64,000 bases of DNA from Ailurus styani (GCA_002007465.1 LNAC01000276.1:6260217-6324216), one strand, 5' to 3'. Shown: positions 33,800-46,360, counted from the stretch's first letter. Translations and numbers: made by a program. The notes: generated from the letters alone by a model not told the origin.

Positions 33800-34985
33800 C
33801 CATATTCACCAACAGGTGACACCTCCACAGTCACTCAAACCACCAACACCCCAAATCCCAAGAACCACTGGGGGCCCCAGTGACTCCTCAGGTGTCCAGG
33901 GCTCTACTCCCGCCTCACTGCTCGGCCCCTCCTTCCCCGCTCTGTGCTTCAGGGGCCTGTAATGCTTGGACCCTGAGGGCCCCCCAACTTACCACAAGTG
34001 GGGGACAGAACCATGGCCGCCATCCTGTGACTCAGACAGAGGACCGGACGCCCCTCCTCTCGAACCCACAGTGCACGCAGGCCAGGCTCTGGAAGAACCG
34101 GGAAAACAGGAGGACTTCACGCCTCGCTCCCTCTCCGGGCTCCCGAGGACGACCTGTCTCGGCCTGCCCACCGTGTCCTCCTTCCGAAAGCAAGTGGGGT
34201 CTCCAGCCCTGGGTCTTTACTTTGCTTAGAAGGTGAAGAATGCAGGGCACGTGAAGGCGAAACTGGTCCTCTCCTGTCCTAACTGTACGCCAGCACAGGC
34301 CTGCGCCGCCCCCACTGGAATCCTCAGCCTCACCCAGTCTCAGGGCACATTCTTCCATCCAAGGGGTTGTCACAACCCAGTCCCAGCGACGACCCTTTAC
34401 CAACTGGACACCTGCCTCCCATTAGTCTTTCCACCTCCAGCCCCACCGCCGTCGGATGCCGTCAGAGGGCGTGCGGATGACCCGCACTGCGTTACGAGTT
34501 TGTCCCCATCCACGCTGGCCGCACCTCCCGTCGGCGCCACCCTAGACTCTGTCATCCCCTGACCTTGTTCTACCATCTTGAACAACAGCTCAGAAATGTC
34601 TCCGGGACCCAGCCTCCCAAACCCCGTCCTTGTTCCCTCCAATTTCCTCTGCCACGCAAAGGACTCGGTCCAGCCCTCTCCGCGCTCTCCCCTCCCGCTT
34701 CCCCTGCTTGGATTTCGAGACCCCTCGCCTGCACACTTCCCCTCTCCCCGCCCGCCCTCGCGCCCGCCCGGCAGCACGCCCACCACGCGAGTGTCCGATC
34801 CCCTGGCTGCTCTGGGGCAGAGCCCGGGCACCGCTGAGGAGACACGCTCACCAACACGCAGAGCCCTTGACCCTGTGGGGCATCCCGAACGTCAGCACAG
34901 CTCCCTACCGTCCACCTGCTCTCATCTCTTTACACCCCACATGCCCTCCAGGGGAACCAGCTTCCTGGATGGCCCCTGAAGACCC
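33800..34985. other. GC-rich ZNF558 intronic stretch
   Basis: The stretch is GC-rich, with CpG clusters near 34,640-34,800. Many overlapping frames are open on both strands (33880-34236, 34397-34831, 34578-34979) without protein resemblance. It could be a weak CpG island or regulatory region in the 5' intron. I see no repeat with confidence. Confidence 0.4.
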
Positions 34986-34989
34986 AAGC

Positions 34990-35335
34990 CTCCTGGTGTC
35001 TACACCCGCCTGCATCAGCTGACCTGTGTGACACTGTGTGACAAGAGAACCGTGGCGGTGACTCGGAGAGGAACCGAGGCTGCCCTCCAACAGCAGCGCC
35101 GGGATGCTGGCCTGGGAGCGAACCGCCTTGGCAGTGAACCCTCAGTGCCCGGCAAGACTTCGGATCACTGCAGCCCCAGCTGATATCCCGCCAGGAACTC
35201 ATCAAAGTCCCAGAGCCAGAACCTTCTAGCTAAGCTTTTGCCCTGAGTTCCTGAACCACAAAAACCATGAGAGATGACACATGATCATTATTGTCTTCAA
35301 GTCACTGAGGTTTGGGACAATGTGTTCGGGCGCAA
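34990..35335 (+). mobile_element. Old LTR-like interspersed repeat
   Basis: The blocks 'ggatcactgcagccccagct', 'cccagagccagaaccttcta', 'cctgaaccacaaaaaccatg' and 'ttcaagtcactgaggtttgg' belong to the same repeat type as the copy at 24.1-24.5 kb. Its TTATTGTCTTCAAGTCACTGAGG end is better preserved than in that copy. Confidence 0.6.
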
Positions 35336-36589
35336 CAGAAAACACACACACCCTCGCTTTCAGCAGCTGGTCCTGCCTCCTACTTCTCAGAGTCATCTTC
35401 ACGGGAAGGCACCTACCTGCCCACCTTTCTCCCCATGGCCACGTGCACCAAGGCTCCCGCCCTCCCTCCAGTTCCAAACCCCGAGCTGCCCCCCTTCCGT
35501 GTCGGGCCCGGCTCTGCGGTTCTGTTCTGGCCTCCGGCCCGCCTGCCGTGTGAGGAGCTGCTCACGGTGGCCTGTCTCTTGCCTGCCCTTCCCTTCCAGC
35601 TCACCCGCTCTGCGGGACCCTTTCCTGCACCACGGACACCCGGGGCAGTGCTTTTCAGTAGTGAAATAAATCTATCTTCAGGGCAATTTTCTGTTACTAC
35701 TCAGCCCCTCTCTCTCTGATCACAGGCAAAGGGTCTCGCTCTCTGACTCATTTCCTCGTGTCCCACTCCCTCCTCAGCCCAGGACACTCTGGTTTTCTCA
35801 CCACTACCATTTCAAGGACACGACCCTTGGCAGAACCACCAGAGATCTTTTCATAGTAACAGAGATGCACACAGCAGCTACACTGATACCATTGTTTTTA
35901 CCTGTCAGATCAACAAAGACCTAGTGGACCACATTTCCTCTTGGCAAGCCTGTCTGGAAAGGCACGCTCCTACACTGCCGGGGCATAATTCCTACGGAAG
36001 GAAAATTGCCAACTGCAAGCAACATGCAGCAACATTCACGCCTTCCCTGCCAATCACGCTTCTAGGAAGCTATCTCGAGGGCACACAAATGGCAAAGGAC
36101 AAGGACATAAATACTAAAGGACAGGGTGCGATGGTTCACCCTGGCTTTATTGAGAATATCGAAGGACTGGAAGCAATACAACGGACCATCCATAGGGAAT
36201 TAGCTCCATGAACTAGGGACAGAATGAAGAAACTCACAGCCAGAAAAGAAAGAGATGATCTCTAGGTATTGATACACATTCTGATCTCCAATAAATTTAA
36301 GTGAAAAAAATAAAGGTTCAAACCAGCGTCGATGGAATGTTTCCTTTTTATGAAAAGGGAATGAATGCCTCCTTTTCCTGGAGTCGGGGAATGAAACGCA
36401 ACTCCAGAGAAGCAGCTTCGTAAGGTCTCTCTGTGTGCCCTCCCGGGACCCAAGAGATCAATGCAATAAAGGGTGTTGAGGAACGTGGGACACTAAGAGT
36501 TTGGGCCAGGCAGAGAGGAAGAGTTCAGGCCATCTTTGCCTCCTGGGCCTGTGTGGAGACAGATTAACGCCCCTGCCCCAAAGGTGTCC

Positions 36590-36796
36590 AGACTGCACTC
36601 CTCAGAATCTGTGAATGTGTGAGCGTCCATGCACAAGGGATTGTGAAGCTATGATTAGGGTGAGGCTCCTGAGATGGGCGGAGCATCCAGGATTACCCGG
36701 GTGAGCCCCAGGCCATCACAAGAGTCCTTACAAGAGGGGGAGAAGGTCAGGTCAGAGAAGGAGTTGTGATGATGGAAACAGGAGTGAGACAGAGAC

Positions 36797-36827
<31 letters not shown>

Positions 36828-37065
36828 TTGGAAGGTGCTACCCATTGGCTCTGAAGATGAGGCAGGAGCCACAAGCCAAGGCAGGCAGGTGGTCTCTGCA
36901 AGACGGAAAAGACATGGAAAAGGAGTCTCCCCTAGAGCCTCTGGAAGGAATGCAGCCCTGCCGACCACTGAGGATTTCTGCCTTCCAGAAATGGCAGGGA
37001 AGAAATCTGTGTTGCTACAAGCCACCGAGTCTCTGGTCATTTGCTACAGCAGCCACAGGAAAGGA
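36590..37065 (+). mobile_element. MLT1-like MaLR LTR
   Basis: MLT1 features are seen in order: 'ccatcacaagagtccttaca', 'gccacaagccaaggcaggca', 'gtctcccctagagcctctgg', 'gaatgcagccctgccgacca', 'tgctacaagccaccgagtct' and 'agccacaggaaaggaatac'. A (GA)n run at about 36,790-36,828 has expanded inside it. Confidence 0.85.
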
Positions 37066-37839
37066 ATACAGCCTCTCAAGTCCAACCTTCCCGGGGGCTT
37101 GGAGTGAGTTCAGCAGACCCAGAAAACTGCCGTGGAGCCTCCTTCCTTCTGCAGGGGGAGGATGTCTCCTTTCTCCCCGCGAGGGACCCAATCTGCAGTT
37201 AGGAAGAGCCCGCTCACTGAGCTGAGCAGGGGGAGGGCCAGATCCAGCTGCTCCCGGAGCTTCCGGAGGAAAAGCAGGCTGAGCAGGTACCTGGGGGCAC
37301 TTTCAGGCCCCGAGGACCTCATCAAGGTCTTCTGGGAGCTGAAATCCCACAGGAGGGCAGAGGGGTCTGCGCTCAGGACAGAGAGTCAGTGAGTCCTGCA
37401 GCCGCACGCATGTCCGTACCGGAGGAAGGTCGGAGAGGATGGGCCACCCTCTACCAGTGCGGCCCAGCAGAAGTTTCAGGGATGCCACAGATGTCCTCTA
37501 ACTCTGCTCTGCCCCATGGGCAGCCGCGAGCCACATGCGGCTACTGCGCACTGTGGCCAGGAAGACTGAAAAAGAGAAATTTTGATCGTATTTCTTACTG
37601 GTTTCCTTGAAACAACTACAGGTGACTGATGGTGCCCACAGCAGACAGGCCAGCTGCGGACTACTCAGGCCTGACTTCTTCCAGGACACAGAGCAGGGGG
37701 CCCATGAGGGGCAAAGCAGGATGAAAGCATGGGCCTGGGCGAGGGGGAGGCCTGCAGGTTCGCATGGACGGGAGCTGGGGGCAGAGGAAGGGCCCGGTAC
37801 CATCTAACACATACAAGCCCGAATGAAAGGCTTGTTACA

Positions 37840-38500
37840 TTTTCTCAGTTCTAAACCCCTGGGTCTCCTCTTCCCACTTCCTTCCTACTCCACGACCACC
37901 ATCGGGGCTTAGGGAACCATCGCCTTATCCCCGAACTTCCTCTTACCATGCCCAGTCTGGCCTCTTAAGTCTTCCTTCTGAATCCTGGCGTCCATTTTAA
38001 CCCACACGCATAGAGCGAGGGTGAATCACATCTTCCCAGGGCTCACATCGCTACCGTGTTTCTCCACCGGTCCCAGAATCTGACCCCAACCTCAGCTCTT
38101 AAGGTAAATACCAGCCCTTCTCGAGAAGGCTTCCCTGTTCCTTTGATTGAGCTCTCTGCGCCAAGCTCCCACATCACTCCTGTCATTAGTTGTTTAAAAT
38201 CACAATTCCTGGGGCCTGGGTGGCTCGTCGGTTAAGGGTCTGTCTTCAGTTCAGGTCATAATCCTGGAGTCCAAGGATCGAGGCCCACATCAGGCTCCCT
38301 GCTCAGTGGGAAGCCTGCTTCTCCCTCTTCCTCTCATCCTGCTCGTGCTCTAATTAAGTAAATAAAATCTTAAAAAAAAATAAGTCATATCACAATTCCC
38401 TAGTAGAATCTAAGTTCCATGGAGGCAGAACAAGGTCAGTTTGGCTCTCCCAGGTCTCTATCATCTGGCCCAGGGCCTGGCTCATGGAGATCATGAACCA
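37840..38500 (+). mobile_element. L2 LINE split by a CAN-SINE
   Basis: The L2 3'-end pattern ('cttctcgagaaggcttccct', 'cacatcactcctgtcattag', 'gtagaatctaagttccatgg', 'gcccagggcctggctcatgg') continues on both sides of the SINE at 38210-38388. Confidence 0.75.
38200..38400 (+). mobile_element. CAN-SINE in L2
   Basis: A sense SINE ('gggcctgggtggctcgtcgg' head, 'gtaaataaaatctt' tail) flanked by 'tcacaattcc' direct repeats taken from the L2 host. Confidence 0.93.
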
Positions 38501-38770
38501 TGCTGGTTTGTCTAGAACTGTCCTGGTTTGAACACTCAGCGTCCTGTGTCCTGGCCAGCCTCTCGGTCTCAAATAAACAAGGAGGGTTGGTTGCCATTAA
38601 CTGTGCACTCGACGAATATCTATTGTATGACAAATAAACATTCTCCTCCAAAACGTTACAGGAAATTGAGGATGAAAATGGGACACACATGCACCCATAC
38701 ATGTAATTAGTAAAACCCAATAATAGAAGACTACTTAATAGGATCCTCTGTAATGTGAATCACCAGACCA

Positions 38771-38976
38771 TTATTTCAGAAATTTTTTTTTTTTAAGATT
38801 TTATTTATTTGAGAGAGAGCAAAAGTGAGAGAGATCACAGAGGGAGAGGGAGAAGCAGACTCTTGCCTGAGCAGAGAGCCCGATGTGGGGCTCGATCCCA
38901 GGACCCTGTGATCATGACCTGAGCCGAAGGCAGATGCTTAACCAACTGAGCCACCCAGATGCCCTTATTTCAGAAA
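38771..38976 (-). mobile_element. CAN-SINE with 12-bp TSD
   Basis: A reverse SINEC flanked by 'ttatttcagaaa' at 38771-38782 and 38965-38976. The head 'gagccacccagatgcc' and tail T-run are clear. Confidence 0.95.
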
Positions 38977-38979
38977 AGT

Positions 38980-40016
38980 TTTAAGAAATAAAGTTAATTC
39001 CTGCCAGAAGATAAGATAGAGAGGACAATCTTTGTGGAAACCAGTGCTCTACCTTCAACACACAAGTTGTTGGATATTCCTGTAAGTAATTTTAAATCTC
39101 ATTATGAAAAAAAAATCCATTGCTGGTCAATTCAATTTTAAGTTTCTGTTACTAATAGAAGTTCAAAGCATTTCCCCCCCCCAAGATATCCTTATATTTT
39201 GAATCCTTGTGGAGAATTTATAGGGCTTTAGAAGTCGAATTGAATGGGCCTGAGGAACGCTGCTGAGAAGTCCTGCTAATCTTTAGTGGGATGATTTGTA
39301 ATACTACATATACATGTAAAAATTCTATATATTTATGCTTATATATAAAATCCTGAAATTTTTAGTAGTATGGAATCCAAGAAAGTCTGTATTTCTCTAC
39401 CATTGCACACATTTAGTGATTTATGATATGTAAATGTGTCCTTGTTTGCATATAACTGTATTTATTGCCTTATTTCTACACACAAAACCGCACTCACCTT
39501 AGTATCCTTCCTTTGAACATAATCCATCAAACATACAAATAATTTTTCTTAAGATACCCTCACTCGTAGCGGCTCCTTGTGTTTACAGCCTGCGCACAGG
39601 GAAGCCCACAGCTTCTCTGCACAGTGGAAGCTCCTGGAACCTGTTACAAGTTCCTCACGGTCCTCACCTGGTCACACAGAAATCCACGGATCACTGGGGC
39701 TGGTGGACTCTGAGGCTGGTGGACCTTGAAGCTGGTTTTGACACAAACTTGAGTTCAAGAAATGCTTTTCTTGTCTGGGGAAAAAAAGGCACAAAGATTG
39801 TTTTTGAGGACATTTTATAGGGAGTAATTGTTCATGGATAAATAGACCACCCGTCCGTCTTTTTTTTTTTCCCCATTTACTTAAAGTGTAAATGTTGGCA
39901 GTGACTGGATTTACCTGATTCCCGTCCAGCCACCTGCACCCCAGGTGGAAGAAAGCAGCATCACACTGTGTGTGCATTTGACTTGCTCAACTCATCTGGC
40001 TGGATAAAGATTTCAT
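38980..40016. other. Unassigned AT-rich intron sequence
   Basis: No gene or clear repeat is visible. Runs such as 'tatatatttatgcttatata' near 39,330 are simple AT-rich sequence. Confidence 0.45.
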
Positions 40017-40036
40017 GATGACTACACACACTTTAT

Positions 40037-40279
40037 TTTTTTTTAATTAAAAAAAAAGATTTTATTTATTTGAGAGAGAGGGAGAGAGAGAGAGAGAGAG
40101 CGGACGGTGGGGTGGGGAGGAGGAGCAGAAGGGGAGGGAAGGAGAGGGGGAAAGAATCTCAGACAAACTCCATGCTGAACGAGGAGCCAGAGCTTGGCGG
40201 GATCCCAGGACCCTGAGATCATGACCCGAATAAACACCAAGAGTCTGATGTTTAACCGACTGAGCCACCCAGGCGCTCA
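40037..40279 (-). mobile_element. CAN-SINE with long GA body
   Basis: A reverse SINE with an expanded (GA)n region near 40,073-40,100, 'ccctgagatcatgacccgaa' and the head 'gagccacccaggcgct'. Decayed flanks 'atgactacacacacttta' and 'atgaccccagacacttta' look like target-site duplications. Confidence 0.92.
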
Positions 40280-40379
40280 ATGACCCCAGACACTTTAAAC
40301 ACGACTTGTCACTCAGAGGGCGGTAAGTGACTCAGCTGACTTTGGAACAATTTCCACGGTTGACTCAGGACTTCAGAGA

Positions 40380-41370
40380 CTGGGGGGCCCTCGGGCAGGA
40401 CTTCCCGACCCGGGCACTACTGATAACGCATCGTGGTGTGTGGGGGGCTGTTCCGGGCACCGTAAGAGGCTGAGCAGCATCCCGGCCTCCACCCGCCCCA
40501 AGCTAGTTGCTTCTCCCACACCCCCGCAACCCAAAACAACCCCCCCAGCCCGGGCCCGGGGCCCCCGGGGGGCAAGACCCCCCCCCCCCCGGAGTGGGGA
40601 GGCGGCGGGGTCCGCCGCTGGGAGGGACCGCGGCTTGGGACGGACCTGAGGAATCAGCCCCGGGGAGGAGACGGGGCTCGGGCGGGGGACGCGGGGACGC
40701 CCGAGCCCGGGACTGGGAGTGCCCGCGGCCCGTGCCCCTCCCCGGGCGCCGCCCGCAAGCCCCGGTCTGCCCGCCGCGCCCCGAGGCCGGCCCCTCGCGC
40801 CGAGGCCAAACATACCCCGCGAAGCCGGTCCCGAGCGCAGAAGCCCGCACACCCCACGCAGCAAGCCACCCGAGGCTCCTTCCACGGCACCGCCCCACGC
40901 TTCCGCTTCCGGTCTCGGGCGGGCCGCCTCGCGCCCCAGTTCCGGTCTCTGTCGAGCCCCCGCGGAGAGGGACGTTTAGGGGTTCTGGGTTGGGTCGGGC
41001 GGGGTCGACCGCCGCGTACCGCAGCCTCGGGCGAGGATTTCTAGTTCAAGGACTGAGGGCCCCACGGCCTCGGGCGGGGTCAGCACCAGGGACGGAGACC
41101 AGTCCTGGGGGCGGGGCTGGGGGCGGTGCCCGGGCGGAGACCAGGGCTGGGGCGGGGCTGGGGGCGGGGACAGCGAGACGGTGGGCGGACAGGTGGGCGG
41201 AGACACGCTCGGGGGCGTGGCAGTGGGCGGGGTCGTAGGCGAGGGGCGGTACGGTGGGCGGAGACCAGTTCCAGGGACAAGAGTGTGGCTGGAATAGGCT
41301 TGGCGGGCGGGACGGTGGGAGGAAATCAGCTCCAGGGGCGGGGCTGGAGGCGGGGGGTTCGTGTATCCCT
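40380..41370 (-). promoter_or_regulatory. ZNF558: CpG-island promoter, probably ZNF558
   Basis: About 1 kb of dense CpG DNA carries many GC boxes (GGGGCGGGGC-type) between 41,100 and 41,340. It also has paired ETS/GABPA-like sites read on the minus strand as ACCGGAAGCGGAAGC around 40,898-40,915 and GACCGGAACT near 40,942. Such ETS pairs commonly sit at TATA-less start sites, so transcription towards ZNF558 probably starts near 40,900. A possible exon-1 donor 'gcggg|gtatgt' lies near 40,820. Open frames on both strands (40373-40885 minus, 40507-41238 plus) are probably stop-poor CpG DNA rather than genes. A divergent transcript is possible. Confidence 0.75.
41085..41350. repeat. Degenerate GC-rich tandem repeat
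   Basis: Phrases such as 'gtgggcggagac', 'gaccag(t/g)', 'ggggcggggctggggg' and 'acggtggg' recur every few tens of bases. It looks like an imperfect minisatellite made of GC-box units at the edge of the ZNF558 CpG island. Confidence 0.65.
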
Positions 41371-41633
41371 AGACTGCGCTAGTAGCAGGACGCACTGGGA
41401 ACTTTTCTGCAGTCTCTTCTCCGTGTTCACACAGCCTCACACAACCCTGAAGAAGGACGTGTCCATGTTTAGGGCTTTAAGTTTTTTGTGTATGTTTGCA
41501 GTCTTAATTTCTTAAAAATGGACTATAGATGCACGTGACTCTACAACTTGCCTTAGAGATCTATCGCTGTTTTAAGAGTTTTGGGGGGGACGGGGAGGGT
41601 ACTAGGTCATAGATACACATATAGGAAAACTTT

Positions 41634-41822
41634 AAAAAGCGATACAAAACTGAGGGTTGCTGGGGGGTGGGAGGGTAGGGATAGGGTGGATGGGTTACGG
41701 ACATTGGGGAGGGTTTGTGCTTTGGGGAGTGCTGTGAAAGGTGTAAGCCTGATGACTCACAGACCTGTACCCCTGGGGCAAAGAATAAATTTTAAAAAAA
41801 ATTTTAAAAAAAGCGATACAAA
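41634..41822 (+). mobile_element. Short L1 3' end with 15-bp TSD
   Basis: A 5'-truncated L1 end of about 160 bp ('tgagggttgctggggggtgg' to 'gacctgtacccctggggcaa', A-rich tail) is flanked by 'aaaaagcgatacaaa' at 41634-41648 and 41808-41822. Confidence 0.92.
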
Positions 41823-42081
41823 GTCAGTAAAATATCCTCATTCCCAGCACTGTCTCCAGTCCTTTGCCCAGAGATAAACATCCTTTCTGCCTCTATCTTT
41901 TTAGAAATAGGTGTGTATGTATGCATATGTTTGTGCTCAATCTCAAGAGGGATGTCGCTAAGCAACCACTGAAGCTGATGAACTATCTCATGCATCTAGA
42001 TCTATGGAAGAGATTTAAATTTCTGGTGGAGAGGGATAAACCAGTGATGAATTGATAGGAAAAAAAAGAATTTCACCATTT

Positions 42082-42300
42082 AAAAGGTAAAAAGAGGGCG
42101 CCTGGGTGGCTCAGTGGGTTAAAGCCGCTGCCTTCGGCTCAGGTCATGATCCCAGGGTCCTGGGATCGAGGCCCACATCGGGCTCTCTGCTCAGCAGGGA
42201 GCCTGCTTCCTCCTCTCTGCTCTCTCTCTGCCTGCCTCTCTGCCTACTTGTAATCTCTCTCTCTGTGTCAAATGAATAATAAAAAAAAAAGGTAAAAAGA
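42082..42300 (+). mobile_element. CAN-SINE with 14-bp TSD
   Basis: A well-preserved sense SINEC ('gcgcctgggtggctcagtgg' head) flanked by 'aaaaggtaaaaaga' at 42082-42095 and 42287-42300. Confidence 0.97.
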
Positions 42301-43490
42301 AATGAGAAAGAAAATGTATTCATAATATCTTACCTGGCATATCAACAGATAAGATTCATATGTTGTAAAGTGCTCAATATTTATGTAATAAAACAATAAA
42401 CATTGAATTTTAGTTTCTACTAACTCATCAAGTAATTATATTGGGTAAGGGAAATTATGTTTTAAGATATGTAAGAGAACTACATGCAATTTTTTCCAAA
42501 GAAGTTATTAGAAAAAGTCAAAAGCTGAAAAATGAAAACACTGTATAAGGAGCTAATTTAGAAATACAGAGTTAAAATTTACAATAAAGAAGTTGTTTCT
42601 GAGAGTCTGAGAAGAGTGAGGAGGATAGCTTTTCATTATAAGGTTTTAAATATTATTTAAGATATAGGTATATAGACAGACGCACACAGATGAACAGATG
42701 CACAGAAGCCTGAATTTGTATTCCAAAGGGATCATCAAACTGTAAGAAGCATTTATAAAAGTGTCACTTTGCAACAACAGAATATATTTTGAAAACTTCA
42801 GTCTTCAAGCATAAAACAAAGCTATAATCATCCTTGTGGAAAAATTAATACAGTATTACTTTCCAGTGTATATGATGATAAACATTTCATGCACAGCACT
42901 CCTGAGTATTTTCACAGGAAATCTATGAGGAAGATGCTATTATCTATTTACATTTTACATATGAGAGAATTGATAGCGGCATATTGCTAAAACTTTCGTA
43001 TTTCATACAAATCTAATAGATATTGTCTAATTTTAAAATTGTTTATTGAATTCTCTTTTTGTTAATAAAACAATATGTGCTAGTCTAACAAGCAAAGAGT
43101 ATGTAAAAATGATTTAATAACACTACAGTTTTCTTTGGATATAGTTAAGTATGGCAATCACTTTATTATTTTTCTGCTCTCTGCCTCACATCTAGGAAGA
43201 TACTTCCTATCCTAAAGATTTACTAGAAAACTCTACTAAATAGGAATTAGGAAACCTCCACATCATATGCAAACTTCCTGAACACCACACAAAGCCATTA
43301 TGGAAAAATATTTGATGAAAAACTCTTAAATTATTAATGAACGGATATCAACACAAATCACAACCAGGCAAGACTTATCTGTAGAGTGGCAAATATTTAA
43401 ACTTTAGAAATTTAGAAAGGTAATTTATTACACTAGCTAATGTATGTAAGAAACTTTTTTTTTCAATCTCACTGAGTGCCAGGGAAACAT
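42301..43490. other. Unassigned AT-rich intergenic DNA
   Basis: No coding or repeat signal is recognisable. A MIR/L2-type core ('acaggaaatctatgaggaag', 'acattttacatatgagagaa') near 42,915-42,970 is possible. Confidence 0.4.
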
Positions 43491-43494
43491 TTGA

Positions 43495-43990
43495 GAAAAT
43501 GCACTGCAGCAGTATTTACAACAGCCAAGAGATGGAAACAGCCTAAATGTACATTGCTGAATGAAAGAATAAAGAAAACATGATGTGTTCATACAATGGA
43601 ATATTATTCAGTCTTCAAAGAGAAGGAAATCCCGTCATATGCGACAACACGTGTGAACCTTGAGAGCTCCAGGCTAAATGAAATGAACCAGTTACAAAAT
43701 GACAAATGCTACGTGATTCTACTTATATGAGGACCCTCAAGTAGTCAGACTCATAGGAACAAAGTTAAGTGGTGGTTGCCAAGCGCTGGGGGTAGGGATT
43801 GATGGGGTGTTGTTTGGTGGGTGTAGAAGCTTCAGTCATGTGGGCTGATTGGGGGGGGATCCAAGGTTCTGTTGCAGGACAATGTGCATGTGATTAGTAA
43901 CATCATAAGGTGTACTTGGCAATTGTTGTCAGGATGAGTTTTATGTGATGTGTCTTTTTCCCATGATAAAAATATTTTGAGAAACACAAT
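43495..43990 (+). mobile_element. Old L1 3' end
   Basis: The motifs 'tttacaacagccaagagatg', 'gttcatacaatggaatatta', 'acttatatgaggaccctcaa' and 'agtggtggttgccaagcgct' mark an L1M ORF2 end and 3' UTR. Confidence 0.85.
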
Positions 43991-44059
43991 ATCCATTTCG
44001 AATATAGAACTCACAGAATGATATGACCTTCCTTACTTTGGAAAACATTAAAAGGGCAT

Positions 44060-44500
44060 TAAAACCTGGAGGGGTTTCCTGGGGCTGCCAAAGCCAAGTC
44101 TTGCCGACTGGGTTGCTTCAACAACAGATGTTTATTTTCTCACAGTTTGGAGGCTTGAATTCTGAGGTTAGTGTGTCACCAGAGTTGGTCCCTTTGGAGG
44201 ATCACGAGGGAAGACTGTGTTTCAGGCCTCTCTCCTCAGCTTCTAGGGAGCTGTCTTCTCCCTATGTCTTCACCTGGTCTTCCCTCTGTCCACAACTCTG
44301 TCCAAATATCCTCTTCTTATAAAGATCCCAGTCATTTGGATTAGGGTCTACCCTGTTGACTCCATTTTAATTTAATTACCTCTATAAAGACCTTATCTTC
44401 AAATACAGTCACATTCCGAGATACTGGGAGTTAGGGCATCAACATAGGGATTGTGGAAGGAGGGGGTGATGCACAGTTCAGCCCAAAGCAATCACTAATG
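44060..44500 (+). mobile_element. Old LTR/MER-type interspersed repeat
   Basis: The pattern 'tttattttctcacagtttgg', 'aggcctctctcctcagcttc', 'attaggg(t)ctaccctgttg' and 'aaatacagtcacattccgag' is a familiar mammalian repeat. I do not assign the family. Confidence 0.65.
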
Positions 44501-44610
44501 GTTAAGGACTGGAACCAGTATATATGATACCAGGACAAAGATATCTGAAGCATCATTAATGTTCCTAATGACAAAATCATCTACCCAGGAAATCCTGGAG
44601 GTTCTACTCA

Positions 44611-44829
44611 CAGTTTGATTTCTATTTTATTTATTTATTTTTTTAGAGAAAGTTCATGGGGGGGAGGGGCATGGGGAGAAGGAGAGGGAATCTCAAGCAG
44701 ACTCCCTGCTGAGCACTGAGCTCCGCATAGGGCTCAATCTTATGACCCTGAGATCATGACCTAAGCCCAAATCAGAAGTCAGAAGCTTAACCGACTAAGC
44801 CACCCAGGCACCCCATCACAATTTGATTT
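44611..44829 (-). mobile_element. CAN-SINE
   Basis: A reverse SINE with flanks 'cacagtttgattt' and 'cacaatttgattt'. The head reads 'aagccacccaggcacccc'. Confidence 0.93.
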
Positions 44830-44999
44830 ATAATTAGTAAGCTCATCATGATGACTGCATACAACACCAATACAAAAGTAACTTCTTATACCTGAGGATA
44901 ACACATTGAAAATATAATAGATAAAAAGAACTCCTTTATTAGATCAACAAAAACATTAAAACTATGAAGCAAAAACTTAGGAAAAAAAAAAAAGAAATA

Positions 45000-46360
45000 C
45001 CCAAGTAGTAAAGGAAGAATGTGGCTCCCAGTTTGGGACAAGATGGTATAGACCCACTTTTCCGTTTCTCCCTGCTAACCATAATCTAAAGCCTTGGAAA
45101 TAATCCAACAAATAATTGTATGAAGACTGAAAGATGGAAAGAGGAAAGTGGACTGGCTAAGGACCTCAGCACTTGAGGAATGACATAGTAACAAGTTCCT
45201 TACATTTTATTAGAATTTTCCATTTACCCATTTCGGATCACCAGAGATGCCTGCAACCTGGAATCACCAACAGATCCAGGCAAAATAAAAGCCCTTAGAC
45301 AAGCATGTTCTCTCTGGCTACAGGGTCAGGTCATGGAAAACTCAGCAGGACAGAAACATTTTTTTACTATACCCACCCTACTCCACGCCCAAACTCTGTG
45401 CTGTCAGTGGGAATTGAGTGGGGAGTATAGACACCTATTTCCTACCATCAACATCAGGCAGCCAAGGGGGGCACTTCCTTACCTGCTGACTTGGTCTCTA
45501 CTGACTCCCTGATTCAGCAGCAGCAAATGCTCCAGGAGGATACCTTTCTGTACCATTGGCTGCATCCACAGAGAGCAAGCCAGACACCTGGACTTTTGCC
45601 ACCCACTGGGCAACAGCAGGCATCCCAGGTGGGTGTTTACTCTTCCACTGACAACATCAGTGGACACAGGGTTGGGAGTCTTTTTTATTGTCTCCCACTG
45701 GAGTGGTAGAAGATAGCCTGCTGGGTCAGTGTCAAGGGAGAATGAGTAGGAAGTCTGTCATTCATTCCCCATCCCCAAGTAGCACCAGCAGAGAACTCAG
45801 CATTTACTCCCTTTCCCAGCTAGCATATTGTCAGTGGAGATGGGATGAGTCTGAACTTCCATTCCCTTCCAGTGGTGGCACGTGGCATCCTTATTCTCTG
45901 AATTAAAGACAGAGAGAGGATCTTGGAGAGGAAGGAACTGGAGAAAGAACATGCCAAGAGTTGATTTCAGATCAAAGAAAATTACTAGGGACAAGGGAAT
46001 TACTTGATGATAAAAGAATCACTCCACCAAGAAGACAGTGATGACAACAGAATCAAAATATAAGAGTCAAAAACCGATATATCATCAGTTGTACACTATA
46101 AAAAATGTACCACGTTGCACAACCTAAATATATACAATATTTGTTTGTCAATCATGTCTTAACAAAGTTGGAAAGAAGAGAAAGAGAAATGTATCAAAAC
46201 AAAATGGTTTTATTGATGATAGATGGTAGCTATAGGCTAAAACAAGTATAGCAAAGTAAAATCTATGTGGTGAGTATACATTCACTGTAAAGTTCTTTCA
46301 ATTGCTGTATTCTTGAAAATGTTCATAATAAAATCAAAATCTAAAAGAAGTACTAATATA
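45000..46360 (+). mobile_element. Probable L1M 5' region
   Basis: The stretch starts 'caagatggtatagacc' and proceeds through GC-richer sequence into ORF1-like and then 3'-like AT-rich DNA ('ggttttattgatgatagatg'), as expected for an old L1 5' part next to the ORF2 piece at 46.36 kb. Frames at 45491-45906 are not recognised proteins. Confidence 0.45.

Noticed and set aside
40373..41515. Long open frames on both strands in the 40-41 kb CpG island
   Set aside because: They are Pro/Arg/Gly-rich, mutually overlapping and typical of a promoter island. No conserved domain or start context was seen.
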